From Klebsiella sp. RHBSTW-00484 (GTDB lineage: Bacteria > Pseudomonadota > Gammaproteobacteria > Enterobacterales > Enterobacteriaceae), in contig NZ_CP055481.1 of NCBI RefSeq assembly GCF_013705725.1, forward strand, positions 3,534,001 through 3,598,000: a stretch of DNA of 64,000 nucleotides, written 5' to 3'. The notes below the pieces were generated by a model. It was not told the origin of the DNA and did not search any database. It saw only the letters and a list, made by a program, of their open reading frames with translations. The translations under genes were made by a program, and so were the position numbers. Shown here piece by piece: positions 19,850 through 31,713 of the stretch. Numbering within the stretch: the first letter of the stretch is position 1; every line of letters starts with the position of its first letter.

Positions 19850-22037
19850 ATGGCAATGGGTAATAGCTGCTTTCCAGTTCGCACTGGATTATTAATTGTT
19901 TTGCCAGCGCTTGCGCCTCTGCAATTTCCTCAGGTGACATCGCTCTTTTTATTTTCAACTTAGTCCCCACCGGGCCATAAATAAGCGCCCATGCCCAGGC
20001 ATCGACGTTACTTTTCTCGGTCCCGCATCCACGGTGATATAGCGTAGAAAGCGCATCCTGAGCTTGTTTGTGGCCCCTGAGCGCCGCCCGCACGCACCAG
20101 GTAAAACCTTGTTCCTCATCCTTATCCACGCCCTCGCCGCCTTCCAGATAGATCTTATGCAGCATAAATGCCGCATCGGTATCCTGACCTTGCTCAAAGG
20201 CCTGCGTAAACCAGTAAACGGCCTGACGATAATCAGAAAAGTGATTTTTATACAGCTGCGCAAGGTTAAACTGGCTGTCCTTATCGCCCCGTTCCGCCGC
20301 GAGCGTGTACCAGTTGCATGCCTGATGGAAATCCTGATTCACGCCATTTCCATCTTCAAACATAATGGCCACTCTATTTTGTGCTGTTGCGATCCCTTGC
20401 AACGCAGCGGCATGGAAATAATGAAAGGCTATACGACTGTTTTGCTCCACACCAACACCGTCAAGGTAGAGCATCCCAAGGGCAAATTGCGCATGGCTGT
20501 AGTTCTGTTCGACCGCGAGACTTAGCCAATAAAACGCCTGTTTCACATCGCTGTTGGTAATTTTCCCGAGCCGATGCATATCACCAAGATAAAATTGCGC
20601 ACAAGAATCATTTTGTTCCGCGGCTTTACTAAACCATTCATAGGCCAGGGTGTAATTCTGCGGGATGCCCTGCCCGTAATAATATTTATGTCCAAGTTCA
20701 TTTTGCGCATTCACAAAGCCCTGGATAGCCGATTGATAACACCATTCAAACGATTTTTGGAGATCTTTTTCCACCCCCAGCCCGTCCCGGTAGAGAATAC
20801 TCAGATTATGTTGCGCGGTATTTTCCCCCTGATCCGCCGCCTTGAGATACCACTTCCTGGCCTGGTGATAATCCTGCGCGACGCCCCAGCCATGAAAGTA
20901 CATAATCCCCAATTGACTTTGCGCGGCGTCATACCCACTCCCTGCGCTTTTAACGCACCAGGCAAAAGCCTTAGCCAGATCCGCTTCAACGCCCGTTCCG
21001 CTACGCAACATCTTTGCCACTTCAAGCTGTGACCAGTTATGTCCCTGCTCAGCGGACTTCAGATACCACTCAAACGCCAACGTCTGATTCTGCTCGATAC
21101 CGGAACCAGACTCATACATAAACCCCACGGCATATTGCGACTTGTCATCGCCCTGCAGCGCGGCCTGCATAAACCATTTAAACGCTTCTTGCGCATTTGC
21201 CTCAACGCCAACGCCATCGCGATACAGGGTCCCAAGGTTGTGCTGGGCAGAAATATGCCCTGACTCCGCCGCACGCATAAACCAGTACGCCGCCTGGATA
21301 TCATCTTTTTCAACATCAGCGCCAACATAATATTTTCCCGCGAGCTTGTTATATGAGAAAACATGGCCCTGCTCTGCGGCTCTTAGATAGCTGCTAACCA
21401 CCATTGACGATGCGTAACCATTATTCTGCACGTTCATCGCAGTAATTAACTTTCGATAACTTTGTTTATGCACGGCGGCCAGAGTATGAAAACGGTCGGA
21501 TAAAGACCACTCACGGACGTCTTTCTCTGGCTTATATGACCATTCAATCAATTCTATGAGCTGACATAAAAACGGTGCCGACAGCGAATACTGGTCAATC
21601 TGCATCAGTAGCGCGAAATCGAACCACTTCTTACTTTTATCGTTATCCCGTAAGGAATAATAGCTATCTTTAATTTTATCGCCGCATTCAACTTCATCAA
21701 TAGCCGACATATCGGCAAAGAAATAAGGTGCAATTTCTGTTTCGATTTTACGATACAGAATACAGCCTTCGTTTATCGTCGTCTGAATACTGGCCTGAGC
21801 GCCTCCCGCAACCAGATGCCAGCGGAAGTTTTTTGCCGCAGCTAATATCAGTAATGGACGAGATAGCTGGTGCAGGTTGATCAGTAGCTCTTCCTCAAAA
21901 CGTATGCGCGATTTCAGGTCCAGAAGCTCAAGTTCGTACAAGGCGCTCTCTAGCTGCTTCTGCGCATTTTCCGGGAGCTTTTCATTCGCCAGAAACAGGC
22001 GTTCCAAAACATTTTGCCAGCTCAACGAAGCGCTCAC
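19848..22037 (-). CDS. Sel1-repeat protein, third member of the hscC cluster, separated from its J-like domain by a frameshift
   Basis: A 729-residue frame beginning at GTG 22037. Residues 1-200 align with the helical region that follows the J-like domain in its two paralogues (SLSWQNVLERLFLANEKLP; RPLLILAAAKNFRWHL). About 13 Sel1 repeats follow, for example AQHNLGTLYRDGVGVE and AQFALGMLYLDGVGVEQN. There is no signal peptide, so it is probably cytoplasmic. The GTG overlaps the stop of the upstream J fragment and has no good Shine-Dalgarno. The frame stays open upstream to about 22141, and adding one T to the T5 run near 22135-22139 fuses both into one protein like the paralogues. So this is probably the body of a disrupted gene. 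It ends at the gdhA terminator. Confidence 0.8.
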   Translation of the reverse strand: MSASLSWQNVLERLFLANEKLPENAQKQLESALYELELLDLKSRIRFEEELLINLHQLSRPLLILAAAKNFRWHLVAGGAQASIQTTINEGCILYRKIETEIAPYFFADMSAIDEVECGDKIKDSYYSLRDNDKSKKWFDFALLMQIDQYSLSAPFLCQLIELIEWSYKPEKDVREWSLSDRFHTLAAVHKQSYRKLITAMNVQNNGYASSMVVSSYLRAAEQGHVFSYNKLAGKYYVGADVEKDDIQAAYWFMRAAESGHISAQHNLGTLYRDGVGVEANAQEAFKWFMQAALQGDDKSQYAVGFMYESGSGIEQNQTLAFEWYLKSAEQGHNWSQLEVAKMLRSGTGVEADLAKAFAWCVKSAGSGYDAAQSQLGIMYFHGWGVAQDYHQARKWYLKAADQGENTAQHNLSILYRDGLGVEKDLQKSFEWCYQSAIQGFVNAQNELGHKYYYGQGIPQNYTLAYEWFSKAAEQNDSCAQFYLGDMHRLGKITNSDVKQAFYWLSLAVEQNYSHAQFALGMLYLDGVGVEQNSRIAFHYFHAAALQGIATAQNRVAIMFEDGNGVNQDFHQACNWYTLAAERGDKDSQFNLAQLYKNHFSDYRQAVYWFTQAFEQGQDTDAAFMLHKIYLEGGEGVDKDEEQGFTWCVRAALRGHKQAQDALSTLYHRGCGTEKSNVDAWAWALIYGPVGTKLKIKRAMSPEEIAEAQALAKQLIIQCELESSYYPLP

Positions 22038-22306
22038 CGCGCCCGGCGATAGTCGCTGGGTTTGTACTCTCGGCTGAGGGATATCGGCAAGATCTTGACG
22101 AATATGAACGTTATCTCGCTCTTCTTCAGCCGGGAAAAATCATCTCTCTTTTCCCAGCTTAGCGCCGACTCATAGGCATTACGCAGCCGCTGATACGCCT
22201 GCGGGTCATCTTCCGGACGAGTAACCTTCACTAACTGCGCAAAGCGGCGTTTAATTTCGCGCGGTTCAGCGCCCGGAGTCAGACCTAATATTTCCCAGCA
22301 TGTCAT
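22034..22306 (-). pseudogene. J-like domain fragment of the third J-Sel1 gene (frameshifted)
   Basis: Starts MTCWEILGLTPGAE, almost identical to the N-termini of the two paralogues, and contains KVTRPEDDPQAYQRLRNAYE, where a J domain would have His-Pro-Asp. After about residue 53 the sequence leaves the family pattern and ends at a TGA overlapping the GTG of the Sel1 frame. A one-base loss in a T5 tract (A5 on the plus strand, 22135-22139) explains the break. In-frame joining gives DDF-FPAEEERDNVHIRQDL and continues into the Sel1 protein. Gene decay, phase-variable slippage or a sequencing error are all possible. Confidence 0.75.
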
Positions 22307-22359
22307 ACCTGTAAACCTCCCTTCCATGGCTCAGTACCCATCCCTCGATATCACCGTAT

Positions 22360-23094
22360 TTACCTTAACTGATATCTTCTAATATATTGATGAGCAATAT
22401 CTTCCGCTTCAGCTAAATCTCTGACGGATAATTTACGGCGAATCTTAGCCTTATCTATTTCAGGATGCGGAGTCGCCGCAATCATTATCCATACCCAAGC
22501 CAAAATATAGTTCACATCGGTTCCAAAACCGTTAGCATACATAAATGCAACCATATTTTGCGCACCTGAATGCTTAAGCTTTGCGGCTTTTTCATACCAG
22601 AATAAGCTAGAGCTGTAATCCTTTGCTATCATATCCTCCCCGCGCATGTAGATCTTACCCAACATGATGGCAGCATCAACATTATCTTGCCGGGCTGCAG
22701 CATTAAACCAGAATATGGATTTTTGCATATCGCGATGAACGTCGGTGCCTTCAAAAAACATGAACCCTAGTTTAAACTGGGCATCACAATATCCTTGTTT
22801 TGCCGATTGCGTTAACCAATATATTGATTGCGCGTAGTCTGGTTTCATAACATCTGCATCACTGTATAATTGCCCAAGGTTATATTGCGCAACAGCATCA
22901 CCCTGTACTGCAGATTTACTGTACCATTCGAGGGCTATTTGATAGCTTTGTTTAACTGTTCGCCCCTGATAATGCATTAATGCAACTTCATTTTGCGCCG
23001 GAGCATATCCTTGCTGTGCGGCTTTAAGAAAATAATCATAGGCTAATTGATAGTTAATCGGGCCAGACAGGCCATCACGATAAAATATACCTAG
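22360..23094 (-). pseudogene. C-terminal fragment of the second J-Sel1 gene, cut off by IS5
   Basis: About 245 codons of Sel1 repeats (AQNEVALMHYQGRTVKQSY, AQFKLGFMFFEGTDVHRD, AAIMLGKIYMRGEDM, AQNMVAFMYANGFGTD) ending with the same C-terminal helix as the paralogues (DLAEAEDIAHQYIRRYQLR). It is directly joined to the left end of IS5 at 23095. Removing IS5 and one CTAG copy restores an exact in-frame junction YNLG-IFYRDG with the fragment at 24290-25703, giving 714 residues. This segment looks AT-richer than the first paralogue. On its own it lacks a native start and is probably not expressed. Confidence 0.88.
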
Positions 23095-24289
<1,195 letters not shown>

Positions 24290-25725
24290 CTAGATTATAT
24301 TGGGCAACATCACAATGTTGCTCAGCAGCTAAAGTGAACCATCTCAACGCCTGCTGGTAATTTCTGCTGCCTGTTGTTTCGTTATAATACAACCAGCCCA
24401 GATGATTTTGGGCATGAGCAAATCCCTGTTGCGCCGCTTTCTGGAACCAATAAAATGCCTTTACATAATCTTGCATACCCGAGGCTTCGTCGATATAAAT
24501 TCGACCAAGATCATATTGCGCATAGACATTTTCTTGCACTGCGCTCTTCATAAACCAATAGATAGCCTGCTGAAAATCCTGAGTTGTCCCTTTACCTTCG
24601 CGGTAGCAAACGCCTAATGAATGCTGTGCATCGGCATGCCCCTGTTTTGCTGCACAGGAGAACCAAAAGAAAGCGCGATTCTCATCCTGTTCGACATCCT
24701 CTCCCTGCTCATAGAGCAGTCCCAGGTTATAGCGTGATATCGCATGCTTTTGCTCCGCCGCTTTGGCATAACTCACTAATGTTTTCGATGTATGGTAAAC
24801 GCCGTCGGCTGCGCTGATAGCAGCGCACAGTTTTTCATACCCCAGTGGATGGATTATCTCTAACGCATAAAAACGTTCAGCAACTGACCAGCAACGAATA
24901 TTTTTGTCTGTCTTAACTGACCATCCAAGCTTCTCGACCCAAAAACCCAGAAATGCACTGGAGAGATCGTATCTGGCGATTTGCATTAATACTACGGCAT
25001 CAAACCATGGTCTATTTTCCGCATCATCAACATAGTTCTGATAAATACGTTTAAGCCGATCGCCACTTTCAATTTCATCAATCACCGACATATCAGCAAA
25101 AAACAGCGGTGCAATTTCCGCTTCAATCAGTAACCAGAGCGTGCGCTTGTCATTAATGGCGCAACAGGCGGCCTGATGATTGCCCCCGGACGTCAAATGC
25201 CATTTAAATTTTTCTGCCGCCGCCAGCGTCAACAAAGGACGAAATACCCGACTCAAATTTAAAGCCAGATGTTCCTCAAACTGTAAACGTGATTTCAGGT
25301 CGGAAGAGGAAAGCCTGGCGACAGCATCAGCTAGCTGGGTTTCAGCCTGCTGAGGCCTGCTCTCGTTGACTAAGAATAGATCGTCAAGCACGCTTTGCCA
25401 GCTTAGCGTCGTGCTTACCACGATGGGATTTTGATGATGGATGCGAGCTGATATATTTACTGTCGGAAATCTAATACGCGTAGGCGTGACGCGCTTCGAC
25501 ACTGCCTCTTCATCGTCCCATACATCGTTATCACTGATTAGATTCTCTTCACAAGATAGCGCCTGCTCGTAGGCATCGCGTAATCTCTGATAGACAGCCG
25601 GATCGTCCTCAGGGCGGTTAACCTTTACCAGTTGCGCAAAGCGGCGTTTAATTTCACGCGATTCAGCGCCCGGCGTCAGGCCTAATATTTCCCAGCATGT
25701 CATATTGGAACTCCTTTCCCTGTAT

Positions 25726-27759
25726 TCACGCTTTTTTGAGTTGAAACATACGAATATATCTTGTCGCCATCGCCTGCGCCTCAGCGAGCTCGTCATTTGA
25801 TAATTCTTGCCGCACGGTTTCTTTATCAAGATACGGATTGTCACCACCAGCAATAATTATCCACGCCCAGGCCTCAAGATAATTTTGCGCTTTACCTTTA
25901 CCGAGGGCATACATCGCAGCAAATTGGTTCTGCGCTTCGACGGAACCTAATCTGGCGGCTTTTTCATACCAGTAGCAGGCATTGCTTTCGTCTTTTTTTA
26001 CGCCATCTTTGCCCGTGGCATAAATCTCTGCGAGGGTAAATGCCGCTTGCGCCACACCTCGCTGACCCGATTCTGAAAACCAGTGAACCGCTTGCTCAAT
26101 ATCAGCGGCAATATGTTCACCGCGGTAATAAAAACACCCCAGCTCAAACATCGCCTCACCGGATCCCTGCTCCGCCGCTTTGTTGTACCAGGTCAATGCT
26201 TTTTGGCGATCGGGGAGCGCTAATTCTCCTTCACTATAGATTTTACCTAACCAATATTGCGCGTCGCCGTTATTCTGCTCTGCGGCTTTGGTATACCAGA
26301 CCAGCGCCTGCTGCACATCGCGTTCTACCGCTTGCCCATTGTAATACAGATGCGCTAGCTCAAGCTGCGCTGCGGCATTCCCCTGTAGCGCAGCCTGACG
26401 AAAAAGTCCAAATGCCCGCAGGCAATCCGAGTCGATACCGTCGCCGACAAGACAGATAACGCCTAGCGCATATTGCGCATAATCATCATTCTGTTCCGCC
26501 GCTCGGGAAAACCATAAAATTCCCTGCTGACGATTTCGGGTGACCCCAAAACCGCCTGTGTATAAACGACCCAGCGCATACTGCGCGCTCGCATGGCCTT
26601 GCTCCGCTGCCTTGCTGTACCATTGAAACGCCGCGTTGTTATTACGTTTTCGTTCATAAAGCTGGGCAAGATGATACTGAGCGGGCGCCAGTCCCTGCTC
26701 TGCGGCGCGTAAATACCAGTGCATAGCCTGCGACTCATCTTGCAGAACGCCAAAACCACCGTAATACATTTTTCCGATGGAAAAACAGGCTTCGATATCG
26801 CCCTGCTCAGCGGCTTTAAGACGCGCAGACAAGACTTTCGAGACATGATAACCATCCGATTCCAGTTGAAGCGCGCGCACGACTTTTTGATACGCGGATT
26901 GATGAATAGATGCCAGAGCACGGAATCGCTCATTCAGATTCCAGACCAGTACCGACTTTTCCTCATCTAAACTTTGGGCTCTCTGTATTTTCTCCGTCTG
27001 CGTCGTCCACCTGATTTTTTCACTTATCATGCCCAGATAATCAGCAGAGAGCACAAGCCCGGCTATTTTCAGCAGTACGGCGGTATCAAACCATTGCAGG
27101 CTTTGCGCATCATGCTCCAGTGCGGCAAAAATAGCGTAGAGCTTTTCGCCGCACTCTACTTCCTCAATGCAGCTCATGCCGTTAAAAAAAAGCGGCGCAA
27201 TATCCCGCTCAATGCGCCGATAGATCAGGCAATGGTCATTAATGGTGTTTCGCGCACCAGTATCATCCTTATCCGTCACCAGATGCCATTTAAACTTTTC
27301 CGCCGCCGTCAGCATCAACAAAGGACGATGGTCCCGCGCCAGCTTTGCCATCAGCGTGGTTTCAAACTGCAGATGCGAATGCAGGTCAAACGCGACGAGA
27401 GCCACCATCGCCTGATCTAACTGCAAGTCGGCAGCGTCTGGCAGGCGTGTATTTTCCGCAAACAGGGTTTCGAGCACGTCTGCCCAGCCATTCTCCCGGA
27501 TAACCGGTGGCGGCGGGCTAACAGGTGTAGCGCGCGCCAAAACAACTGGCGTAACGCTCGCTGCGGCACCAGGATTAACGTTAATCTGCGGGCCATGATC
27601 ATCCGCAAAGGCCAGCGCCGCTTCATAGGCGTCACGCAGTCGCTGATACGCCTGCGGGTCATCTTCCGGACGAGTAACCTTCACCAACTGCGCAAAGCGG
27701 CGTTTAATTTCGCGCGCCTCGGCTCCCGGCTCCAGACCTAATATTTGCCAGCAGTTCAT
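25726..27759 (-). CDS. J-like domain/Sel1-repeat fusion protein, intact first partner of hscC
   Basis: A 677-residue protein in three parts. Residues 1-48 are a J-like domain (MNCWQILGLEPGAEAREIKR), with Arg30-Pro31-Glu32 where canonical J domains have HPD. Residues about 50-330 form a linker and helical domain shared with the two paralogues. About nine Sel1 repeats follow (AQYALGRLYTGGFGVTRN, AQLELAHLYYNGQAVERD), ending in a conserved C-terminal helix. There is no signal peptide or membrane segment. The ATG overlaps the hscC stop by four bases, so the two proteins are made together. Known: E. coli HscC works with separate J-like proteins (DjlB/DjlC) and has Sel1 proteins nearby. Inferred: here both functions are fused. 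Biochemical role unknown. Confidence 0.88.
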   Translation of the reverse strand: MNCWQILGLEPGAEAREIKRRFAQLVKVTRPEDDPQAYQRLRDAYEAALAFADDHGPQINVNPGAAASVTPVVLARATPVSPPPPVIRENGWADVLETLFAENTRLPDAADLQLDQAMVALVAFDLHSHLQFETTLMAKLARDHRPLLMLTAAEKFKWHLVTDKDDTGARNTINDHCLIYRRIERDIAPLFFNGMSCIEEVECGEKLYAIFAALEHDAQSLQWFDTAVLLKIAGLVLSADYLGMISEKIRWTTQTEKIQRAQSLDEEKSVLVWNLNERFRALASIHQSAYQKVVRALQLESDGYHVSKVLSARLKAAEQGDIEACFSIGKMYYGGFGVLQDESQAMHWYLRAAEQGLAPAQYHLAQLYERKRNNNAAFQWYSKAAEQGHASAQYALGRLYTGGFGVTRNRQQGILWFSRAAEQNDDYAQYALGVICLVGDGIDSDCLRAFGLFRQAALQGNAAAQLELAHLYYNGQAVERDVQQALVWYTKAAEQNNGDAQYWLGKIYSEGELALPDRQKALTWYNKAAEQGSGEAMFELGCFYYRGEHIAADIEQAVHWFSESGQRGVAQAAFTLAEIYATGKDGVKKDESNACYWYEKAARLGSVEAQNQFAAMYALGKGKAQNYLEAWAWIIIAGGDNPYLDKETVRQELSNDELAEAQAMATRYIRMFQLKKA

Positions 27760-29456
27760 AGCAGGCGGTCCGTATCTATACCATCGAGAATTTGATTAAC
27801 CTGTTCACGAAAGGCTGCGATCTGATCGCTTTCCTGCCTTTCCAGCAGATAGCTGAACTTCCGCGAGCACTCGCTGACCCATTCACGGGCATCGCCAAGG
27901 CTCAACTGATAGAGATGATCGAGACGCGCCATCAGCGCCCGATTCACCTGCTCGTCGCGCGGATGGATTTTCAGCGCGCTAAGCTTAGCTCGTGATATTT
28001 CTATCTGCTCTTCCGTCAATACGCCCGGATGTTGTTCAATAAGCAGGCTGCTGCGATTGCCGGTTGACGGTACATGAATATCAACATCAAGCAGACCGTT
28101 AATATCGTAGGTAAAACGAACCTCTATTTTGACCTGCCCAGCCGGTTTTGGCGGCACGGCAATAGACATTTCGGCAAGAAAGATATTGTCCTCCACCATT
28201 CGGCTCTCGCCCTGGTAGATTTTAAAATCGACGTTGGTTTGATCATCATTGACAGTATAAAAATCCCGCATCCGGCTACAGGGGATGCTACGGTTGCGCT
28301 CAATAATCGGCGCAAAATAACCTGACTCTCGGGTGTGGCCCAGCGACCTTGAGGTATCGACACCCAGGGTATAGGGACAAACATCGGTGACCACCACATC
28401 CTCAAGTTCACGATTGCGCGCCTTGAGCGCTGCCTGAATCGCTGCTCCTTGGGCAATCACTTCATCCGGGTTCAGATGCATCGCAGGCAAGCGGCCAAAG
28501 AGTTGCGCCACCAGCTTGCGAATTAGCGGCATCCGCGTGGTTCCGCCCACCAGAACCACCTGGTCCAGCTGCGAGATATCCAGCCGCGCATCACGAATCG
28601 CCATTTCCAGCGGTTCCCGAATGCGGTCGAAGAATGATTCCAGCAGCAGTTCAAAATCCGCCTCGGTGATTTGCCACTGATAACGCTCATTCTCGATTTC
28701 CACACTGAAAATGGCCGTTTCACGCAGGCTTAATGCCCGCTTAACCCGCTCAGCTTCTACGCGTAGCTGCCGTTGTAAAGTCGGCTCCCGCCATTCGATC
28801 TCTTCCGGGAATTCCTGCTGATGGCGAAAGGCCTCGACCAGAATATCCACGATATCCTCACCACCGAGGAAGTTATCCCCGGCGCTGGCGCGCACTTCCA
28901 TAATATTGTCGAATAATTCCAGGATAGAGACATCAAACGTGCCGCCGCCAAGGTCAAAAACCAGGAACTGGTGCTCATCTTGCTGATTGTGCAGCCCATA
29001 GGCCAGCGCGGCGGCGGTCGGTTCGTTAATCAGGCGCTCAACGGTCAACCCGGCCATACCAGCGGCAATTTTAGTCGCTTTACGCTGCACGTCGCTAAAG
29101 TAGGCGGGAACGCTAATCACCGCTTCCGTCACCGGTTCACCCAAAAAATTCTCGGCATCTTCTTTTAGCTGGCGCAGCACCAGTGAGGAAAGCTCTTCCG
29201 GACGAAAGGCCTGTTTGCCCAACATAATGGTCTGCGAGGTGCCCATAATCCGCTTGAAGTTCGCCGCGCAGTTTGCCGGGCGCACCAGTTGCAGGTCGCG
29301 GGCCGCTTCGCCCACCAGCACCATGCCGTCATCGTCAATACTGACCACGCTTGGGGTGAGGAATTTACCCAATGCATTAGGAATTAATACCGCATTTCCC
29401 TCCTGCCATACTGCTACCAGGCTATTTGTCGTACCTAAGTCTATTCCAATAATCAT
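27756..29456 (-). CDS. hscC: Hsp70-family chaperone, HscC type
   Basis: A 566-residue Hsp70 (E. coli HscC 556), shorter than DnaK because the C-terminal lid is reduced. The ATPase domain shows phosphate loop 1 GIDLGTTNS (residues 4-12), FDLGGGTFDVS (167-177) and LVGGTTRMP (302-310). Arg141 matches DnaK Arg167, a J-domain contact, and the interdomain linker VVVTD (354-358) keeps the DnaK Asp393 equivalent. The substrate-binding domain starts at CPYTLGVDTS and contains RFTYDINGLLDVDI. It leads the operon, coupled to the first J-Sel1 gene by an ATGA overlap. It probably acts as a specialised Hsp70 with those partners, not as a general chaperone. Confidence 0.9.
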   Translation of the reverse strand: MIIGIDLGTTNSLVAVWQEGNAVLIPNALGKFLTPSVVSIDDDGMVLVGEAARDLQLVRPANCAANFKRIMGTSQTIMLGKQAFRPEELSSLVLRQLKEDAENFLGEPVTEAVISVPAYFSDVQRKATKIAAGMAGLTVERLINEPTAAALAYGLHNQQDEHQFLVFDLGGGTFDVSILELFDNIMEVRASAGDNFLGGEDIVDILVEAFRHQQEFPEEIEWREPTLQRQLRVEAERVKRALSLRETAIFSVEIENERYQWQITEADFELLLESFFDRIREPLEMAIRDARLDISQLDQVVLVGGTTRMPLIRKLVAQLFGRLPAMHLNPDEVIAQGAAIQAALKARNRELEDVVVTDVCPYTLGVDTSRSLGHTRESGYFAPIIERNRSIPCSRMRDFYTVNDDQTNVDFKIYQGESRMVEDNIFLAEMSIAVPPKPAGQVKIEVRFTYDINGLLDVDIHVPSTGNRSSLLIEQHPGVLTEEQIEISRAKLSALKIHPRDEQVNRALMARLDHLYQLSLGDAREWVSECSRKFSYLLERQESDQIAAFREQVNQILDGIDTDRLL

Positions 29457-29472
29457 TTATCATCCCTGTTTA

Positions 29473-29502
29473 TATATATACAGATCCCAAAAGGCTTGTC
29501 AG
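29473..29502 (-). promoter_or_regulatory. Probable promoter of the hscC operon
   Basis: Minus-strand -35 CTGACA (29502-29497), 16- to 18-base spacer and an alternating TATATATA -10 lie just upstream of hscC, implying a very short leader with AGGGA as Shine-Dalgarno. The rest of the gap (29503-29718) is AT-rich and shows no gene. Confidence 0.5.
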
Positions 29503-29718
29503 CGTAAAACATTAACCCACCATCAGCTTTCCGATAATAAACCAAAGCATTTGGCAAAGACTAATTTTTAATTCTGCCCCTAAAATTCCAGACAATAGAA
29601 AATCAATCATTTAATATATAAACGAGAAAAATATATCATTAAGAGTAATAATTTTAAGTTGAGGAATGTGAATGTTTAAAATGGGGTATTTACAGATTGA
29701 ATGACGTTTATGATCAGC

Positions 29719-29759
29719 GTTTTCTCCCCCGGCGGTTCACATCCACCAGGGGAGAAAAC
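29719..29759 (-). terminator. Hairpin directly after topB
   Basis: GTTTTCTCCCC and GGGGAGAAAAC form an 11-bp stem around a 19-base loop, beginning one base after the topB stop. The A/U-rich base of the stem could aid termination, but there is no free U-tract. Confidence 0.5.
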
Positions 29760-31709
29760 CTATGCTGTTGCCTCTCCGCCCGCCTCATCTGCTGGCCGTG
29801 ATTTCTTCGCCGTTCGCTTACGCGGAGCGCTCTTCTTCTTACCATCGCCCGGTGCGACAATGCCGCGGAAGCGGCGAACCGGGGTACTGCGCGCCTGGTC
29901 GATAAGCTGGAACAGCGTGCCAACCAGCGGTTGCATAAAGTCCTGGTAACGGCACTGCTTTTCGCTGATTTGCGTCAGGATCGACTCCCAGTGGGCAGTC
30001 ATATCCGGACGGGTTGCCATTTCGGGCAGCGAATGGAACAGCGCCTTCCCGGCATCGGTTGAGTGAATATAGCGCCCCTTCTTGGTCAAGAAACCGCGCT
30101 TAAACAGCAGCTCGATAATCCCGGCGCGGGTTGCCTCCGTACCCAAACCATCCGTCGCACGCAAGATCTTCTTCAGATCCTTATCCTGCACGAAGCGGGC
30201 AATCCCGGTCATTGCAGACAAAATCGTCGCGTCGGTGAAATGACGCGGTGGCTGGGTCTGACGCTCCACGACTTCGCCCTTTTCGCACAACAGCTCGTCG
30301 CTTTTCGCGACTATCGGCAGAGGCGTCCCGTCGTTTTCCTCATCGCGCTCTTTATTACCCAGCAGCGTTCGCCAACCAGCTTCCGCCAGGAAACGGGCTT
30401 TGGCGATAAATTTGCCGTTGGCGATATCGAGATCGATCTGGCATTTGCGAAACACCGCATCCGGGCAAAACTGCATCAGGTACTGACGAGCAACCAGGCC
30501 GTAGACCTTTTCCTCGTTGTCGCTGAGCTTAACCTGCGAACTGCGCGCGGTAGGGATAATAGCGTGGTGAGCATCGACCTTTTTATCATCCCAGCAGCGG
30601 TTGCGGATCTCCGGGTCCACCACCGGCTGCGGTAGCAAGTCTGCCGCGTGCACGCTAATGGCGTTAAGCACCGCATGACGACCGGCAAAATGCTCCTCCG
30701 GCAGATAGCGGCTATCCGAACGCGGATAGGTAATGAGTTTGTGGGTTTCATACAGCTTCTGACAGATATCCAGCACATTCTGTGCGCTAAAACCAAAGCG
30801 CTTCGCGGCTTCAATCTGTAGCGCGGAAAGCGAGAACGGTAGTGGCGCAGGCTCGGAATCCCGCTTGTCGTTATAAGCGGTCACCGTCGCCGGTTGGCCT
30901 TCGATGCGCTTAACAACGTGTTCGGCAAGCGGACGATGGAGCAAGCGCCCCTCTTCGTCCTGATATGACTCACAGGCTTCGCTTGGCACCCAGTTAGCAA
31001 CAAAGCGTTCATCCTTCGGCGTGACGATATGCGCCTTCACGTCGAAGAAATCTTTAGCGACGAAGTTTTCAATCTCTTCATCGCGGCGCACCACCAGGCC
31101 AAGCACCGGGGTCTGTACGCGCCCGACGGATAACACGCCCTGATAACCCGCGTTACGCCCGAGAATAGTATAGGCACGAGTCATGTTGATCCCGTACAAC
31201 CAGTCGGCGCGGGCGCGGGCCAGCGCCGAGACGCACAGCGGAATAAATTCACTGTTGGCACGCAGGCGGTTTATCGCCCGCTCCACCGCCTGCGGGTTAA
31301 GGTCGTTAATCAGGCAGCGCTGTACCTGCTGGCGCTTTTCCGGCGCCAATTGTAGATAGTCCAGCACCTCATCTACCAGCAGTTGACCTTCCCTGTCCGG
31401 GTCACCCGCGTGAATCACTTCCTGGGCGTCGCCGAGCAGGCGCTTAATCACGTTAAGCTGTTTGGTCACAGACGGTTTGGGTTGAAGCTGCCACTTCTCA
31501 GGCACGATGGGCAGGTCGAGCAGGTTCCATCGCGCATAGCGTCCGTCATAAACGTCAGGCTGGGCCTGCTCCAGCAGGTGGCCAATACACCAGGTGACCA
31601 CCTGTCCGTTACCGCACTCAATGTAGCCGTCACCTTTACGATGTGGCTTTGGCAGCACCTCAGCGATGGCGCGACCAAGACTTGGTTTTTCCGCAATAAA
31701 CAGCCGCAT
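29760..31709 (-). CDS. topB: DNA topoisomerase III
   Basis: A 649-residue type IA topoisomerase (E. coli 653) that decatenates DNA and resolves recombination and replication intermediates. The N-terminal TOPRIM domain shows Glu7 in FIAEKPSLG and the acidic triad in [11 protein letters not shown] (residues 101-111). The catalytic tyrosine is Tyr328 in [13 protein letters not shown]. The extreme C-terminus is basic, rich in Lys/Arg/Ser/Ala ([17 protein letters not shown]). It follows selD by four bases on the same strand, as in E. coli, so the two are co-transcribed. Confidence 0.97.
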   Translation of the reverse strand: MRLFIAEKPSLGRAIAEVLPKPHRKGDGYIECGNGQVVTWCIGHLLEQAQPDVYDGRYARWNLLDLPIVPEKWQLQPKPSVTKQLNVIKRLLGDAQEVIHAGDPDREGQLLVDEVLDYLQLAPEKRQQVQRCLINDLNPQAVERAINRLRANSEFIPLCVSALARARADWLYGINMTRAYTILGRNAGYQGVLSVGRVQTPVLGLVVRRDEEIENFVAKDFFDVKAHIVTPKDERFVANWVPSEACESYQDEEGRLLHRPLAEHVVKRIEGQPATVTAYNDKRDSEPAPLPFSLSALQIEAAKRFGFSAQNVLDICQKLYETHKLITYPRSDSRYLPEEHFAGRHAVLNAISVHAADLLPQPVVDPEIRNRCWDDKKVDAHHAIIPTARSSQVKLSDNEEKVYGLVARQYLMQFCPDAVFRKCQIDLDIANGKFIAKARFLAEAGWRTLLGNKERDEENDGTPLPIVAKSDELLCEKGEVVERQTQPPRHFTDATILSAMTGIARFVQDKDLKKILRATDGLGTEATRAGIIELLFKRGFLTKKGRYIHSTDAGKALFHSLPEMATRPDMTAHWESILTQISEKQCRYQDFMQPLVGTLFQLIDQARSTPVRRFRGIVAPGDGKKKSAPRKRTAKKSRPADEAGGEATA

Positions 31710-31713
31710 GAAA

